Assembly (NCBI GenBank): GCA_003427395.1
Contig: BFEA01000378.1
Span: forward strand, 1,492,901 to 1,551,308
Source: Chara braunii
Lineage: Eukaryota; Streptophyta; Charophyceae; Charales; Characeae
Length of the DNA stretch: 58,408 nucleotides
Direction of reading: 5' to 3'
The notes under the pieces are model-generated. The model searched no databases, was not told the DNA's origin, and was given only the letters and a program-made list of their open reading frames with translations. This document shows, one piece after another, positions 1 to 11,138 of this stretch. The position numbers were made by a program, and so were the translations under genes. How positions within the stretch are numbered: position 1 is the first letter of the stretch; the number at the start of each line of letters is the position of its first letter.

Positions 1-89
<89 letters not shown>
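1..89. repeat. (TA)n microsatellite
   Basis: Uninterrupted TA dinucleotide repeat running from the window edge to position 89, so its true left end lies outside the window. Confidence 0.99.
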
Positions 90-92
<3 letters not shown>

Positions 93-584
93 CGTATGGG
101 TATGTGTTTTTATTTTCATGTTCTTTAGAATGGTGTGCGCGTGGTGTGTAGAGTACGTCCTAGTCGACCGACGACGGCTCACGCTTGGGATTTCAGCCCC
201 CCCAAGATGTCGGCTCGCGTGCGGGTCGGATAGAGGGTGTATTACCTCGCGTACCCCCTATGTTACAACGAACGAGTAACGCCCTCGACTGGTCCACCTC
301 TGCGATTGCAACTGATTAGCTTTCGTACTGTGGACTGGTAGCTCGGCGGGGATACACCAACCGAAGGGAGGTGACAACTCCCGTAAGGTGGAGGTAAGTC
401 GTGCCTCGCGTAGTAGGCCCTATTGCGTCGTAGGGGCTCACGAGAGGTATGGCTGATGCACTTGGCCGGAGCGGCTTGCGGAAACTCCATATGCATTTGC
501 GACAAGGATCAGACCGACTCCTGCGTGACGCGGTCGGGAGGGTCCCGCCCCGTTTTGTGCGGTGCTGGACCGATGCGCTCGACA
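90..584 (+). mobile_element. Probable 3' part of a 5' LTR (gypsy type)
   Basis: This stretch has no convincing reading frame. It ends in CA at 583-584, two bases before a near-perfect tRNA-Asp primer-binding site at 587-604, which is where a 5' LTR of a plant Ty3/gypsy element should end. Its end does not match the LTR ends at 7,472, 9,763 or 24,181, so it belongs to a further family. No second LTR copy was found in the window. The call rests on the primer site and the CA terminus alone. Confidence 0.4.
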
Positions 585-586
585 GG

Positions 587-604
587 TGACGCCGTTGCCG
601 GGGA
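587..604 (+). other. tRNA-Asp primer-binding site (PBS)
   Basis: TGACGCCGTTGCCGGGGA differs by one base (third position) from the complement of the 3' end of plant tRNA-Asp, the primer used by Tat/Athila-type gypsy elements. It lies 2 bp after a CA that would close the LTR. This marks the start of minus-strand DNA synthesis of a retrotransposon reading rightward. Confidence 0.7.
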
Positions 605-2887
605 TAACGGTTGTCTGCCATTGACCGTGGTGGAACGACATACGGGTATGAGAGTGTGAGAAATAGGCAAAGTGATAAGTTTTTCTTTCGTGATTAATCG
701 TTTGATGGTATAAAACAGAGTGAAGGTTCACTGTGCGGGTTGGTTTTGTTTGATACAGTGAAGGTGGCACGAGAGCGATAATCGTTTTTGACTATGTGCT
801 TACGTACTCTGATTGATAAGATGGTAGTTGGAGATGGTAACTCTTCTGACCACGATAGTTGACGGGTTTGGACGTTGCTTTGCATGGTTGATATGGTCAG
901 GGTAAGATGAAGGGACGTCGATATGGCTAAGAACGTCCATTGAGGAAGTTGGCCTTATAAGGTACCTATTATGGTCGAAAAAATTATCTGAGTGATCATG
1001 AGAGTCATTGATAGGGACTTGATACTCTTGTATTAAAGTGAGGCCGATGATAAGTAAAGCCTATTATGTTGGAGGTCGTCAAAGGATTTCGAGGAGAGTT
1101 AGACTAATGACGTTGAAAGCCTTTATATGTATGGATATGAGATCCTTGGATATAGGTTGTAAGCGGTTGTTCAAATTATAAGATCATGGAAGTATGAGGT
1201 CTGTCGCGCGTGATGTGTTTGAACTAGGTGTATAAGGTTGTAGGTAGACACACTGAACACCGTGTTAAGACCTCAATGGAAAGGATTACGGGAAGTAGTG
1301 GATTTGCATGACGCCTTCCCTTATAAAGGAAATCTCTGATTCGAGAGGGTAGTTGCAGTAACACTGAAGAAGTTAACATTTAAACTATTTTGTTTACTTT
1401 TGATGGGGTGATGACTTGTAACTGATGTTAGACCTTCGCTTGAACCTTTCCAAGGTTGGACCATCTACTTGAAACTATCAGTTGGAGCTAAAGACTTGAG
1501 ACTATTATCTTCTGAGGGCATTTCTTTTTTGGATTATATGTTGAATTCATCTATATATGTCAGACCTTATTGGAGACCTTATTTGGAATAAGCCTGTTTA
1601 ATGTCGATTTATATAAGGCTATGTGGTTGATGTTATTTCATTTTATGACTATCCTTTTCAGGAATATCTCGCATGGGCTATTTATCTAAGGCACGTATTT
1701 GAACCTATCAGTCTGCAAGGATATATAGGAGCGTCTCAAGTCCAATTATCGACATATGGTTGTATGTTAAAGTTTGTGTGTTTGGATTGCTCTTCAAAAA
1801 GGGGTAGAGACATTGCGCGGAATCCACGTCTAATGCGGATTCAGAGGTGAATGGAGTGACTACTTCCCTGAGCTAAGTTTCTTCTCATAAAATGATCAAT
1901 GTGTAAAGCCTATTCCAAGGAAGATTGCAATCCTATATTATTGTTTCCCCTTAGAGATGACTTTGAAGAAGTTATAATTTTGTCTTGTAGGAGGTAGTAG
2001 TGAGACCCACGCCGGAACTTTGTTCCTGGTCCATAGTGGGGTGTGTTGTTGTATCCCCTGTGATAAAATGACTACACTAGTACTGAATAGGAGGAAGGTA
2101 TTTGAGCCTTGTCAGACCATGGCCTAGGAGGGAAGCAGCTACTACATGCCGCAGAGAGGTAGGGGGTGAATCCCCAACTATTTTTGCGTCAAGTGGGTTC
2201 ATCAACATAGGACGGGATATTGCATCTCAAAGCGTGTATGGTGAGGTTGTTTACTTTGTCGGCAAGGGTCTGCAAGGAGCAAGTGCTGAAATTGGAAGGA
2301 GAAGCAGTGCGGTTTGATCCTTGGGCGGGGCTCAGGGATTTGAGATGCTATTCATTCTAAAAAGGATTACCCTACCCCTCGTCACAGTATACTTCTGCCA
2401 AAGTCGGGGAGTAAAGGGTAGTACTCTCACAAGAATTATGGCTGAGAGTGTTATTTGTTAGCAATCTTGTTTTGATTATAATATGCCTATTATATGGTAT
2501 GTCTGTTGGTATAAGCCTATTATTATGAGATATTTGCATATGATTTGGGTAACTAAGTGGTTAGAATATAAGACAGTTGATATTTATGAGTATTGTTGAT
2601 GTCAGTTACTAAGGTAATATATCATTTCCATAAGTTTCTATGATTAGGGACTTTTGATGTTTGTAAACGTATTATTACCATGATATATTACCATAATACC
2701 ATTATTATTCCCTCTAAGCTGGGTGGTCATAAGCGCTAGAAATGATGAATTTTAGTGAAAGATAACTTGAGGCTAAGGCTTCAGGCGTAAAGATTGTATA
2801 GTGTGATTGTCAGCATGGTAACAAAAGGCGTATGCTGAACGTTTTATATGACGGGCAGAACCCAGACCAGAGTGAAGACAACTCAGG
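605..2887. other. Decayed, unassigned sequence after the PBS
   Basis: About 2.3 kb AT-rich sequence with only short open frames (the longest plus-strand ones are 75 and 71 codons, at 1,623-1,850 and 2,102-2,317). From its position after the primer-binding site it should be the leader and gag region of the element whose LTR ends at 584. I could not recognise a gag, zinc knuckle or protease motif in it. Nothing else is supported. Confidence 0.35.
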
Positions 2888-3385
2888 ATGCCTTATGCTA
2901 AGGAAGACCCCAATGTGACCTTGCCCGTTAGAAAGAAAGATGGACTTGAGGTATCCTTGCCTAGGCAAGTCAAAAAAAAAGAGTATATCTCTTCTTGGTG
3001 GGGTGCATCGATAGATAAGGGTATTTTCGTCTGGATTGAGTCTGACTTTGATGATGACCGGGAGTGTGCGATCGTGAAGGTGACCTTATACGCCCCACCA
3101 TTATTTTGGGTCTTGCATGGGATTCAGTTGGCGCTTGGGCATAGAAGCCTGCTCGCAAGGCCTTTAAGGATAGCTGAGGAGGTTGCGACAAAGTGGGTGA
3201 GAGGCAGAAACCATGAAGGAGAGGAACAAGTCGAGACCCATGTACAGGTCAAGCGTGCCGAAAAGTTTGAGCTTCCTTCAGCCCCGTTAAGAGTTATCTT
3301 GCCTGAGTTCCTAGTAGAAAAGTGTTTCGTGAGACTGCCGAGGATAAAGGTCGCAACAGAAGCCGCTTCGAAGGCGCGAGAATAG
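2888..3385 (+). CDS. Hypothetical 165-residue ORF, retroelement remnant?
   Basis: An open frame of 165 codons from ATG at 2,888, standing out in a region otherwise full of stops. The product is charged (many K, E, R and D), has no signal peptide or membrane segment, and has no motif I recognise. Upstream is the decayed region after a retrotransposon primer-binding site, and downstream (from 4,217) lie integrase remnants, so it may be a surviving gag or polyprotein piece. A chance ORF cannot be excluded. No function is assigned. Confidence 0.25.
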   Translation: MPYAKEDPNVTLPVRKKDGLEVSLPRQVKKKEYISSWWGASIDKGIFVWIESDFDDDRECAIVKVTLYAPPLFWVLHGIQLALGHRSLLARPLRIAEEVATKWVRGRNHEGEEQVETHVQVKRAEKFELPSAPLRVILPEFLVEKCFVRLPRIKVATEAASKARE

Positions 3386-4216
3386 GAGTATGGACGCTAT
3401 ACGTGTGAATTGATATATGGCATTTATCTACACCACAGGTTTCTACCCCATAGTAAAGGACTCAACAACATGGTCAATGTTGTTGATGCTTATTCGACCT
3501 CCCATAATCCAGATGAAAGGGATGTAGATTGAGATGAGGTTCGGGCAGTAGCTAGCCAATAGAGGGTGCCCTTATAATCTGCCAAAGTGTGGCTCCCACA
3601 AACTTGTGCATATATATAGACGTGGGAGTTAGGGTAGCAGACTAAACAGTTGTATTGTCCCAACTCCGTGTTTTAGCCAGCAGGATCCTGATTATGTATC
3701 GAGTGGTTAAAAGATGTGTATATATGCTTTGAGTATATTATGTGTATATGTCAGATCATATGAGGTCTCTGGATAGAGTGGGTAAACATTCTTCAGACTT
3801 TTGAGACTGCTCAAGGATAAAAAGGTTAGAACATGATCGAATAAAGAGGGTAAGCTCACGTATGTACAGGTTGTTGAGTGTAAGAGTTGGATGAGGGTTT
3901 TTCTTAGAATATGAATTTAAGTGCATCATGGGATCATGTGGGGATGTGACCTTGTTAGGAGCACCGGTTTGAGTTTGATTGTGATACTTGACTCCTTTAG
4001 AAATGTACTCTGGGGGTATCACCATAAGATTCAAAAAGGGGGTGATTATGTTTTGAAGGATGAGTTTCCTCTTAACCATACCACCCTGAGTTATAAGGGT
4101 ATACGCACCCATGCGTTTGGAGATAGGATATGCATAAAGGTTTGGTGAGTTTGAAGTTAAGTTTTGAGAATCTATGGCCTATGAAAGGAAGAAGAAATTT
4201 TTTTCTTCTTTCAAGA
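3386..4216. other. Unassigned intergenic or decayed element sequence
   Basis: AT-rich sequence with no recognisable domain. Short opposing ORFs of 118 codons (minus) and 75 codons (plus) overlap here and neither shows a known motif. It probably belongs to the decayed interior of the retroelement whose integrase follows. Confidence 0.3.
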
Positions 4217-5407
4217 ATATGATGAAAGTTATCAAGAGATTGACAAGAAGATGGAAAAGGAGCAGCTAAAAAAATATTATTGTAAAAATTCAAGAAAGAA
4301 ATTCAGACTAAAAAGAGGACATCTCTTTGTGGACATCCCATTGCTGGTGGCCACAGGGCTGCTGAGGCAACCTACTCCATGAGCGTCAAACTTTACTACT
4401 GTAAATCATGTGTGTTATGTCAGAAGAGGTCTACCATAAGAATGATTGAGCCCCTATTCCCCACTATCCTGGTGAAGCCAGGTAGTAGAGTTCATCTAGA
4501 TCTCGTCACTATGCCTCCAGGCAAAGGCGGGATGAGATATATACTAAACATGAGAGATAACTTCTCTGGATATATTGAGGCAAAAACTCTAAAAAGGAAG
4601 ACAGTCGAACAAGTGGCTGACTGGATAGATGAAGTCTATCTCATGTATCCTTTTATCAGAGAATTTGTCTCAGACAGAGGATGAAAATTCAGAAATGAGA
4701 TTGTTAGAAGAACCACGCTTAGATTGGGTGTCATAATTCGGTATGTGACTACTTACCACCCTCAAGCTAATGCACCTGTTGAAAGAGGTCACAAAACTTT
4801 GAAAGATTCACTGACCAAGTGGTGTGAGGAAAATCTCAGTAACTGACCGAAAGTTTTAAGAGTTGTTGTGTACGCTTATAATGTCACGGTCAAGAGAACT
4901 ACTGACTATGCACCATTTACTCTGTGGTACGGCCGATATGCTACATTGCCTATTGAGAGCATTGTCAAAACGTGGTCAAGTCAAGAAAGTGACAAAGATT
5001 ATTCTATTTCAGAGCTTCTTCAGATCAGGATGAGGCAAATATCAGAAGTTGATCAAGCAGTGATGGATGCTGCAGAGAGAATGACATCCAGNAGATTATN
5101 AGATCAAGAGAGGTGGAACAAGAAAANATATATAAGAAAAGAGAAATTGAAGATTGGAGATGTTGTCCTTCTGTTTGACAGTTTCCTTGAGACACAATGG
5201 ACTAAAAGGTTGGAGNCCAGATGGCTTGGTTCCTACAGAATCATAGGGGAAGTAGAGGGCAAAGTTTATGGGATTTCAGAGATGGACGGATCCAGGGTTC
5301 ACGACATGGTGTCGGGGTCAAGANTTCGCAAGTTTATCTTCAGAGATCCTGACTTGATCCCTACAGTGACTTCAAAGAGAGGAAAGAGAAGTCAGCCATC
5401 CAAGTGA
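4217..5407 (+). pseudogene. Family C gypsy integrase fragment (degraded)
   Basis: Remnant of the C-terminal pol of a Ty3/gypsy element; integrase joins retroelement cDNA to the chromosome. From about 4,333 the zinc-binding H-H-C-C region is visible (a GGH then YYCKSCVLCQK), followed by the catalytic core with HLDLVTMP (first Asp), FVSDRG (second Asp) and ANAPVERGH (Glu). A GPY/F-like piece (RWLGSYRI) and a tail ending at 5,407 follow. The frame is broken by stops near 4,682 and 4,844, and by about 60 bp missing before the zinc region relative to the minus-strand relative at 38,818-40,112. Five isolated N bases lie at 5,092, 5,100, 5,127, 5,216 and 5,324. No RT is visible upstream. Confidence 0.85.
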
Positions 5408-5459
5408 GAGAACAATCATAAAGGACTGCGAGAAAGAGTACAGTGAAACGCTGAGACGG

Positions 5460-5650
5460 CAAGACTCAGTTTCAGTGGACTCAGATCATTCATGCATAGT
5501 CAATTCAGCATTTCAGATTCAGCATTTCAGTTTCAGAACTTCAGTTTCATCATTTCAGTTTCGGTAATTTAATTTCAGTTTTCAGTCTCAACATCTCAGT
5601 TTTAGTATCTCAGTTTTCAGTAAGTCCTTTCATTCAGTATCTCAGCAAAC
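5460..5650 (+). repeat. TTTCAG-rich degenerate tandem repeat
   Basis: Between the integrase stop and the LTR, the hexamer TTTCAG or TTCAGT recurs more than ten times with 8-14 bp spacing. It reads as a decayed minisatellite in the 3' untranslated part of the element. Confidence 0.7.
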
Positions 5651-5707
5651 GACTAAGTCAGGTCTTTTGATGAAGTGCTACAGTCGTTCCATGAGTGTCA
5701 AGTCCCT

Positions 5708-5723
5708 GAGAGTGGGGGAAAAC
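5708..5723 (+). other. Polypurine tract before the 3' LTR (family C)
   Basis: GAGAGTGGGGGAAAAC lies immediately before the TG that opens the LTR. The equivalent place in the minus-strand copy near 38,540-38,555 reads as a similar purine run (AAATGGGGAATAAC on the minus strand). This is the usual plus-strand primer for LTR element replication. Confidence 0.6.
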
Positions 5724-7472
5724 TGTAAAATCAGTTTCGTAAGTATTGACACAGTGTCAAAGATTTGAGAAGCTCATGGTTGTGGCACATCAAAAGATAT
5801 GATCAATACTATCCTAAGATAAAGAGAAGAGCATGGTGGGCATGAAGAAGTTCAGTTCTATCTGACTAAGAGTTATCAGCAGAAGAACTTCGTGTCTCTG
5901 AGTAAAATGTTCATCCAAGAGATTCAGATGAAGGCAGGGATAAAGAAGTTCAACTTTACTTGACTGAGAGTGGTCAGTAGAGGGACTTCGTGCCTTTGGC
6001 TAAGGGCATGTCTTCGCTCGGATGAGGGAAGGGACCTCTCTGAGATCAACATTTCAGTACTTCCTTTAGACTGACGGGACGTCTCTTGGAAAAGAAAAGG
6101 AAATTCCTGTTGAGGGAAGGGACCTCTCTGGGCCCAGCACTAAGCATCCTTCTTGAGACTGAAGGGAGGTCTCCTGTAAGGATTTAGTGTTGGTTATCAT
6201 GTTGTTGTTCAGTGCCTCTCGAGACTGATGGGACGTCTCTTGAGAAATGTTTGTCCTGTTATGGGGCATGGGCAGTCTGTTTGTGGGTCATGATATGTTT
6301 GCCTGATTGTCTGTGCCTAGGAGTTTTCTTCTCTAACCTAAGGATGCGTTGATTGCCGGGGCCAGCCAGAGCCTTACCGCAGCAGGTTGCAATCTGGTGG
6401 GGCCAGCAGGTCCCCGACGCGAGTGTCGAATTCCTGAGGCTAAGGCTCCGGGAGTCTGGCCTACGAGGTAGAAAGGGGTCAGCTGGAACCCTTCCACAGT
6501 CAGAGGTTGCAATCCAGTGAGGTTAGCCAGAGCCTGGAACAGTGGTTAGACCGGATCCCACGTTAAAAAATATGGGCGGGGCAGCCAGCGCCCTTGGTCA
6601 AAAACTGGTAGGTGAGCCGGTCCCTGACCGAAGTGGTCAAATCCGGGTTCGGGACAGTTTGACCGACGGGACGTCTACTGTCATAGGGTGACCAGACCTG
6701 CTATAATCTGGGTGTCCAGACAAATGGTCTGACTAGTCCTGGCCTGAGGCGGGCTGAATAAGGTATGTCAGACTGACGGGACGTCCGACATTCTTGGCCA
6801 GTGGTGGACCGAAACCAAGGCAATCAATCAATCCTGGGTATGAAAAATTTTTATGTATTAATTATTAATTATTATTTATTATTTTATTTAAGGGTTTTAT
6901 TTCAATTTGTTAATGCTTGACTGCTGGTTGTCAGAGGGTCTGTTTGCTGGGGCATGGTTATTGTTTGTGGGACTCGCTTGTTTTGCAGGTATACAAATAC
7001 TTATCTGAAGTTCTCAGACCAGAGAAAAGGAGAAGGGTTTGGTGTCCCCTCCCTTTTATCTGAGAAGTTGAGGCGACGCCTCACTTAGGCCAGAGAAAGA
7101 AAACAAGGGTTTGGTATCCCCATCAGGTGCTTGAGAAGATGAGAAGACGTCTCACTCAGGTCAGGGAGACAGAAAAAAGGTTTGGTATGGTCCGTCCCCA
7201 GCGTGGCAGACAGAGTGACTACCCTCGTTACTGGGGTCATCCCTGGCATAGATGCCTGATCAAGAGCTAGGGTAACCTCCATGCAAAAGACCACCAGCTG
7301 AACAAGTCAAACAAGCAGACAAAATCCTTCTTAAAATTTTATTTCGTGGTCGACTAGCGGCCTGGTTCACAAGGAACCTGCATCCCTAGCCTTAAGGAAG
7401 TCAAACTCTCAGGCCTGGGATGCTATACAATGGACTGTGAACTGGATTTTTTATGGGTCGAAATCAAACTCA
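5724..7472 (+). mobile_element. 3' LTR of family C element, plus-strand copy
   Basis: About 1.75 kb starting TGTAAAATC and ending near CTCA. It matches the reverse complement of 36,629-38,538, which follows a minus-strand integrase of the same family. Shared landmarks are the paired 'gggacctctctg' blocks around 6,030 and 6,120, the motif GACGGGACGTC (6,073, 6,665, 6,775), the segments around 7,080-7,190 with 'gtttggtat', and the 'aacctgcat' block at 7,372. The right boundary is uncertain by about 15 bp because the two copies have diverged. No 5' LTR partner is present, so the element is solo-ended here. Confidence 0.7.
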
Positions 7473-7876
7473 GAAAGCTGAGAAGAAATCATCCTTATAT
7501 AAGACGTAAAAGACGGCCATGAGCTCAATCTGGAAAAGAAAGAGAAGAAAAAAAATACTGAAGAGGATACAATGGCCAGGGTGATGAGATGACGAGACAA
7601 CACATGGGACGGAGGAAGGTGGAGCCGGCACTATGGCCTTGCTCACGGCAGGGGTGGAGGGAACTCTGGGGATATAAGGAGGAGAAGAAGCACTGGGTGT
7701 GCCGTAGCGTGCATCGAATTTTTTTCGGAGGTACTCCATCCTGTCTGGGGATGAAGTCTTCTCGTACCATCCTGTTAGTGGATAACGTTGATAAGGCCTC
7801 CGATGCGCATAGCCTCTTGGCTCTTCTTTCTCCTCCTCCTCTGAACTATAATCGCGCCTTGCCCTAGCCAGTGGCT
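7473..7876. other. Unassigned spacer between LTRs
   Basis: About 400 bp between the family C LTR and the truncated element 1 LTR. A minus-strand open frame (7,739 to 7,470, 89 codons) encodes a Pro/Ser-rich segment and could be a gag remnant, but no motif supports this. The junction near 7,876 is abrupt. Confidence 0.3.
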
Positions 7877-9763
7877 ATCGTGTGGGAACGCGAGCACCAG
7901 CGCACGACGGATCGGAGGCTCGCGCGTCAATGCACGCACCAGCTCACGACGGATCGAGGGATCGCGCGTCAACGCGCGCACCAGCGCACGACGGATTGGG
8001 GGATCGAGCATCAACGCGCGCACCTGTGCACTTTGGGACAGAGGATCGCGCGGGAACGCGCGCACCAGCTCACGACGGATCGAGGGATTGCGAGTCAACA
8101 TGCACACTAGCGCACGACAAAACGGGGAACCAAGCGACAACGCGTGCACCAACGCACGACAGATCGGGGGGCGCGCGATCACGTGCACGCCGGGATCGGA
8201 AGTCGCGGGGCTACACGTTCACTTCAGTAGTCGAGATTTGATTGCGCGCATTAGTGTGGGCTCACGCGCCCACACGAGCGAGAGGAGGGGCAAATCAGCG
8301 TGCACTTTCGCACGCACTGTGAAGCCGCGCACAGGCAGATCACACGAGCGCGCAACCTCGCAATCGTGGGTTATGCTCACGCGAGCGGATCGAGCGTGTG
8401 CACGAGCGCATAAACGCGCGCAAAGCCGTGTGCGAAAAAACCAGGGGCTCGCCCCAACGAAGATGGTTGCGCGCTCACGTGGGGGCGTGGTGCACTAACC
8501 AGGGGAGGGGATCGTGCGAACGCGCAGTCACGTGCGAGCTAGCAGACAGCGGAGATCGCCATATGAGCAGATACCCGGTCACACACGCACGGGGGCACAG
8601 CAACAGGCAGCCCTGTTCGGATCGGCAACCACGCCCACACGTTCCGACGGGCCGAGACCAGGATCAGAGAGCGGAGGCACAGGCAGGGGACGCGAGACTT
8701 GGGCACAGGGGGGGATAAGACGTGACTTTGAGTCCAGATCAGTTGAGGCTGAGATCGGGGGACAGGGCACAGGCGAACAAGACATGGTTTGAGATCAGGA
8801 CCACGAGACCGAGAATTGGACCAGGGCTTTGGGGCCAAAACCCAGATCTTTGGACGACAGTCAGGACTTTGAGCACGGGTCCTCGGGCCAAAATAGAACT
8901 TCGGGTTTTGAGCGCTGTTTGGGACTTTGGGCTTAGAAACGGGATTCGGGACCACAGGGCCGGACCTAAACAGGCAAGCGGAGCCCTTGAGATCGGGCCG
9001 GAATTTCGGGGCATAGCTACAGGCAGATCGGGATATTGGAAGTACGGGGCTTCACACCAGGGCTTTTCGGTTACGCCAGAACTCTTCGGTTACGCCGGGA
9101 CTTTTGAACCGAGCCGGGACGTCCGTATCAGACCGGGACTGCGGGACTGTGTGCATCGGGGAAACTCCGAGGATGGGATTTAATTGGCAAAGGACAGGGT
9201 CGCGATTGCTCGGAAACTTGACTGCAGCACAGCCAGGTGGCACAAGGACCGACGATGAGGACATTTGAGACTTTGTCTTAAGGAGGACGGTGACACAAAA
9301 GGACTTGTGGTGAAGCTCGACCTCGAGCTATAGCATCAATGGGCTCGGGAGTCCAGTTCTGACACTGAAAGTTCCAGTACGGCTCCCTGGGATCGGCGAG
9401 CACGTTACTGGTGTCACCCCATTGGGCGGAGAATCCTTCCTAGACTACTAGTGAGATCAATCGGGACTCAGACTGATTTTCCTGACTTGGATACGGGATC
9501 TATCTCTGGGGCTGAAAGTTGCGCAGTGGACCCAATTATTCTGGACTGAATGAAAACATTATTTTTGTTTCTCCCAAAAGGTGGGTTGCGAGAGTCTCAT
9601 TGTTGTGTCTCTAGTCGGCTTCGGTCTTATTTGTGTGAATGAGGACTGACTAATTTTACTTGCAGGTCACAGGAGTCCCGATCGACCCTCCCGTGGGTGG
9701 CAGACATGGCGTGAGGTGCAAGGTCCGATCGGCGTGCCGGCAGAGCACTTCTACCACTTGAAA
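7877..9763 (+). mobile_element. 5' LTR of element 1 (5'-truncated)
   Basis: Matches the 3' LTR at about 22,325-24,181 throughout: the 42-bp minisatellite, the 'ggccaaaac' and 'cttcgggttttgag' blocks, 'cgatcgaccctcccg' near 9,680 and the end 'cttctaccacttgaaa'. The first roughly 720 bp of the 3' LTR (21,603-22,325, including its TATA-like box) has no counterpart, so this copy is cut at its left end. One base separates its end from a tRNA-Asp primer-binding site. It is very GC-rich and CpG-rich. Open frames inside it are by-products of the repeats. Confidence 0.8.
7898..8190 (+). repeat. 42-bp minisatellite, about 7 units
   Basis: Tandem units of 42 bp built around CGCACGACGGATCG...CGCGCACCAG. 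The last units are more diverged. The same unit occurs at 22,300-22,626 in the other LTR of this element. Confidence 0.9.
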
Positions 9764-9764
9764 G

Positions 9765-9781
9765 TGGGGTCGTTGTCGGGG
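9765..9781 (+). other. tRNA-Asp primer-binding site of element 1
   Basis: TGGGGTCGTTGTCGGGG agrees at 14 of 17 positions with the complement of the plant tRNA-Asp 3' end. Two of the three differences are C to T. It lies one base after the inferred LTR end, so element 1 belongs to the tRNA-Asp-primed group of gypsy elements. Confidence 0.65.
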
Positions 9782-9977
9782 AAGGCTGCCTCTCGATTCG
9801 GTTCGCCTGTAACCGCAGAGGCGTGGTAAGCGTTAGTGATTGGGGCGGCCTTCGACTTCGTTTACTCACACCGATTGTTTTTCTTGGTGTGCGCAGGTGA
9901 GCGGACGACAGACGACCGACCTGTGATCGACTTTCCCGGGTGAGAGTTGGGTTTCTGCATTCTCGTTATTTCATTGA

Positions 9978-10242
9978 TTCTTGCATTCTCGTGATTTCAT
10001 GCATTTTCTTCCTGCATTTTCCTTGTGATCGAGGGAGATTGTTCTGATTTTTCCCTACCCTTTGGTCAGTCTACCCTGATCTAATTCCAAGAGAGAAAAT
10101 TGCGAGCAGNTTCTTGCATTCTCGTGATTTCATGCTTTTTCTTCCAACATTTTCCTTGTGATCGAGGGAGATTGTTCTGATTTTTCCCTACCCTTTGGTC
10201 AGTCTACCCTGATCTAATTCCAAGAGAGAAAATTGCGAGCAG
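9978..10242 (+). repeat. 132-bp tandem duplication in the leader
   Basis: Two nearly identical 132-bp copies (9,978-10,109 and 10,111-10,242) are separated by a single N at 10,110. Only a few bases differ. It is either a genuine recent duplication in the untranslated leader or an assembly join error at the N. Confidence 0.9.
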
Positions 10243-10734
10243 GGGACGAACTGAAGGGATTGAAGGGGAGGGGAGAAGTGCCCCAGATCTGCGAGGAGTT
10301 GGGTGAGACTAGATAGGCTTGTTGATTATGATGGATAGCTGGGGGGATTGAACCACAACACGAGTCGGTGAGGGACCATGCCTGAGGTGGGCCGAGTAGA
10401 GGCATGGACAGGAGTGAGGCTTCATGAATGAGACACCACCCCCTCGTTCGCATGTGACTTCGATCCACCCTAGGGCACATGAGTTGGCCAGCTCATGCCC
10501 AGGTGGCGGCGAGAGAGGTAGGCCAGCGATGACAGCACGTTGATCCGTCCTCCTTCTTGACATGAGGGTAGGGAGAGATACACCAGAGGGCGGTTCTTTC
10601 CTAGGCATGTTGACGTCTTGAAGGGATATAGGAGTGATCGATGGAGGCCTGTCGTGGGGGTCTGTGAAATCATCAATCCAAGAGCCGGCACTGGGAAGGA
10701 TATATTGAGAGTGATTTTTGTGTCTTGATTAGGA
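10243..10734 (+). other. Leader of element 1 before the first ORF
   Basis: No plus-strand coding signal is seen. Minus-strand ORFs of 73-99 codons overlap each other in different frames and show no motif. It is probably the untranslated leader. Confidence 0.4.
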
Positions 10735-10986
10735 ATGGTATTTATTGAGTCGGAGTCCCAAGTGCATCTTCAAAGAGAGAATGGTCAGCTTAACGTCATC
10801 AGTCTACCTCTAGAAGGGTGGAGCAAGTACAGGACAGCCAGGGAGCAAGGACTGATAGTGTGGGAAGGGATTTTCCTATGGGCAAGGATAGTGTGTCAGC
10901 CTAGGCGATGTGTTAGAAGAAATAGAGAGAGCAAACCGCTCCATGCAGAAGTGGACATTAGGCTTTATCTATCCGAGGACGAGTGA
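10735..10986 (+). CDS. Upstream ORF 1 of element 1 (83 residues, unknown)
   Basis: First credible plus-strand frame after the primer site, from ATG at 10,735. The product mixes beta-like hydrophobic stretches (VHLQRENGQLNVISLPLEGW, IFLWARIVC) with a charged end. No family is recognised. It begins a run of plus-strand frames that continues to the gag region at 16.15 kb, which suggests a long decayed coding sequence inside the retrotransposon. It could also be an independent small ORF. Confidence 0.35.
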   Translation: MVFIESESQVHLQRENGQLNVISLPLEGWSKYRTAREQGLIVWEGIFLWARIVCQPRRCVRRNRESKPLHAEVDIRLYLSEDE

Positions 10987-11138
10987 AAGTATTTAATTAT
11001 AGACACCGCCAGACATTGTCAGACACTTTTATGTCTTACATCCCTCGCGCGAAGGTTCGGGCCGCGGCTATTCAGGGAATTTTCGGAGGGGTCTGGATCG
11101 GATACCATAGCTCATTATAGGGTCCAGTACGCTTACGA

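Noticed and set aside
2102-2317. 71-codon ORF as a gene
   Set aside because: Short, no motif, in decayed sequence; consistent with chance.
7898-8190. CRISPR-like regular repeats
   Set aside because: Units are contiguous 42-bp tandem copies without unique spacers, and the sequence is eukaryotic retrotransposon LTR.
7775-9183. Several ORFs of 80-153 codons on both strands
   Set aside because: They come from the GC-rich 42-bp minisatellite and neighbouring LTR sequence. The translations are repeats of the array and exist in all frames.
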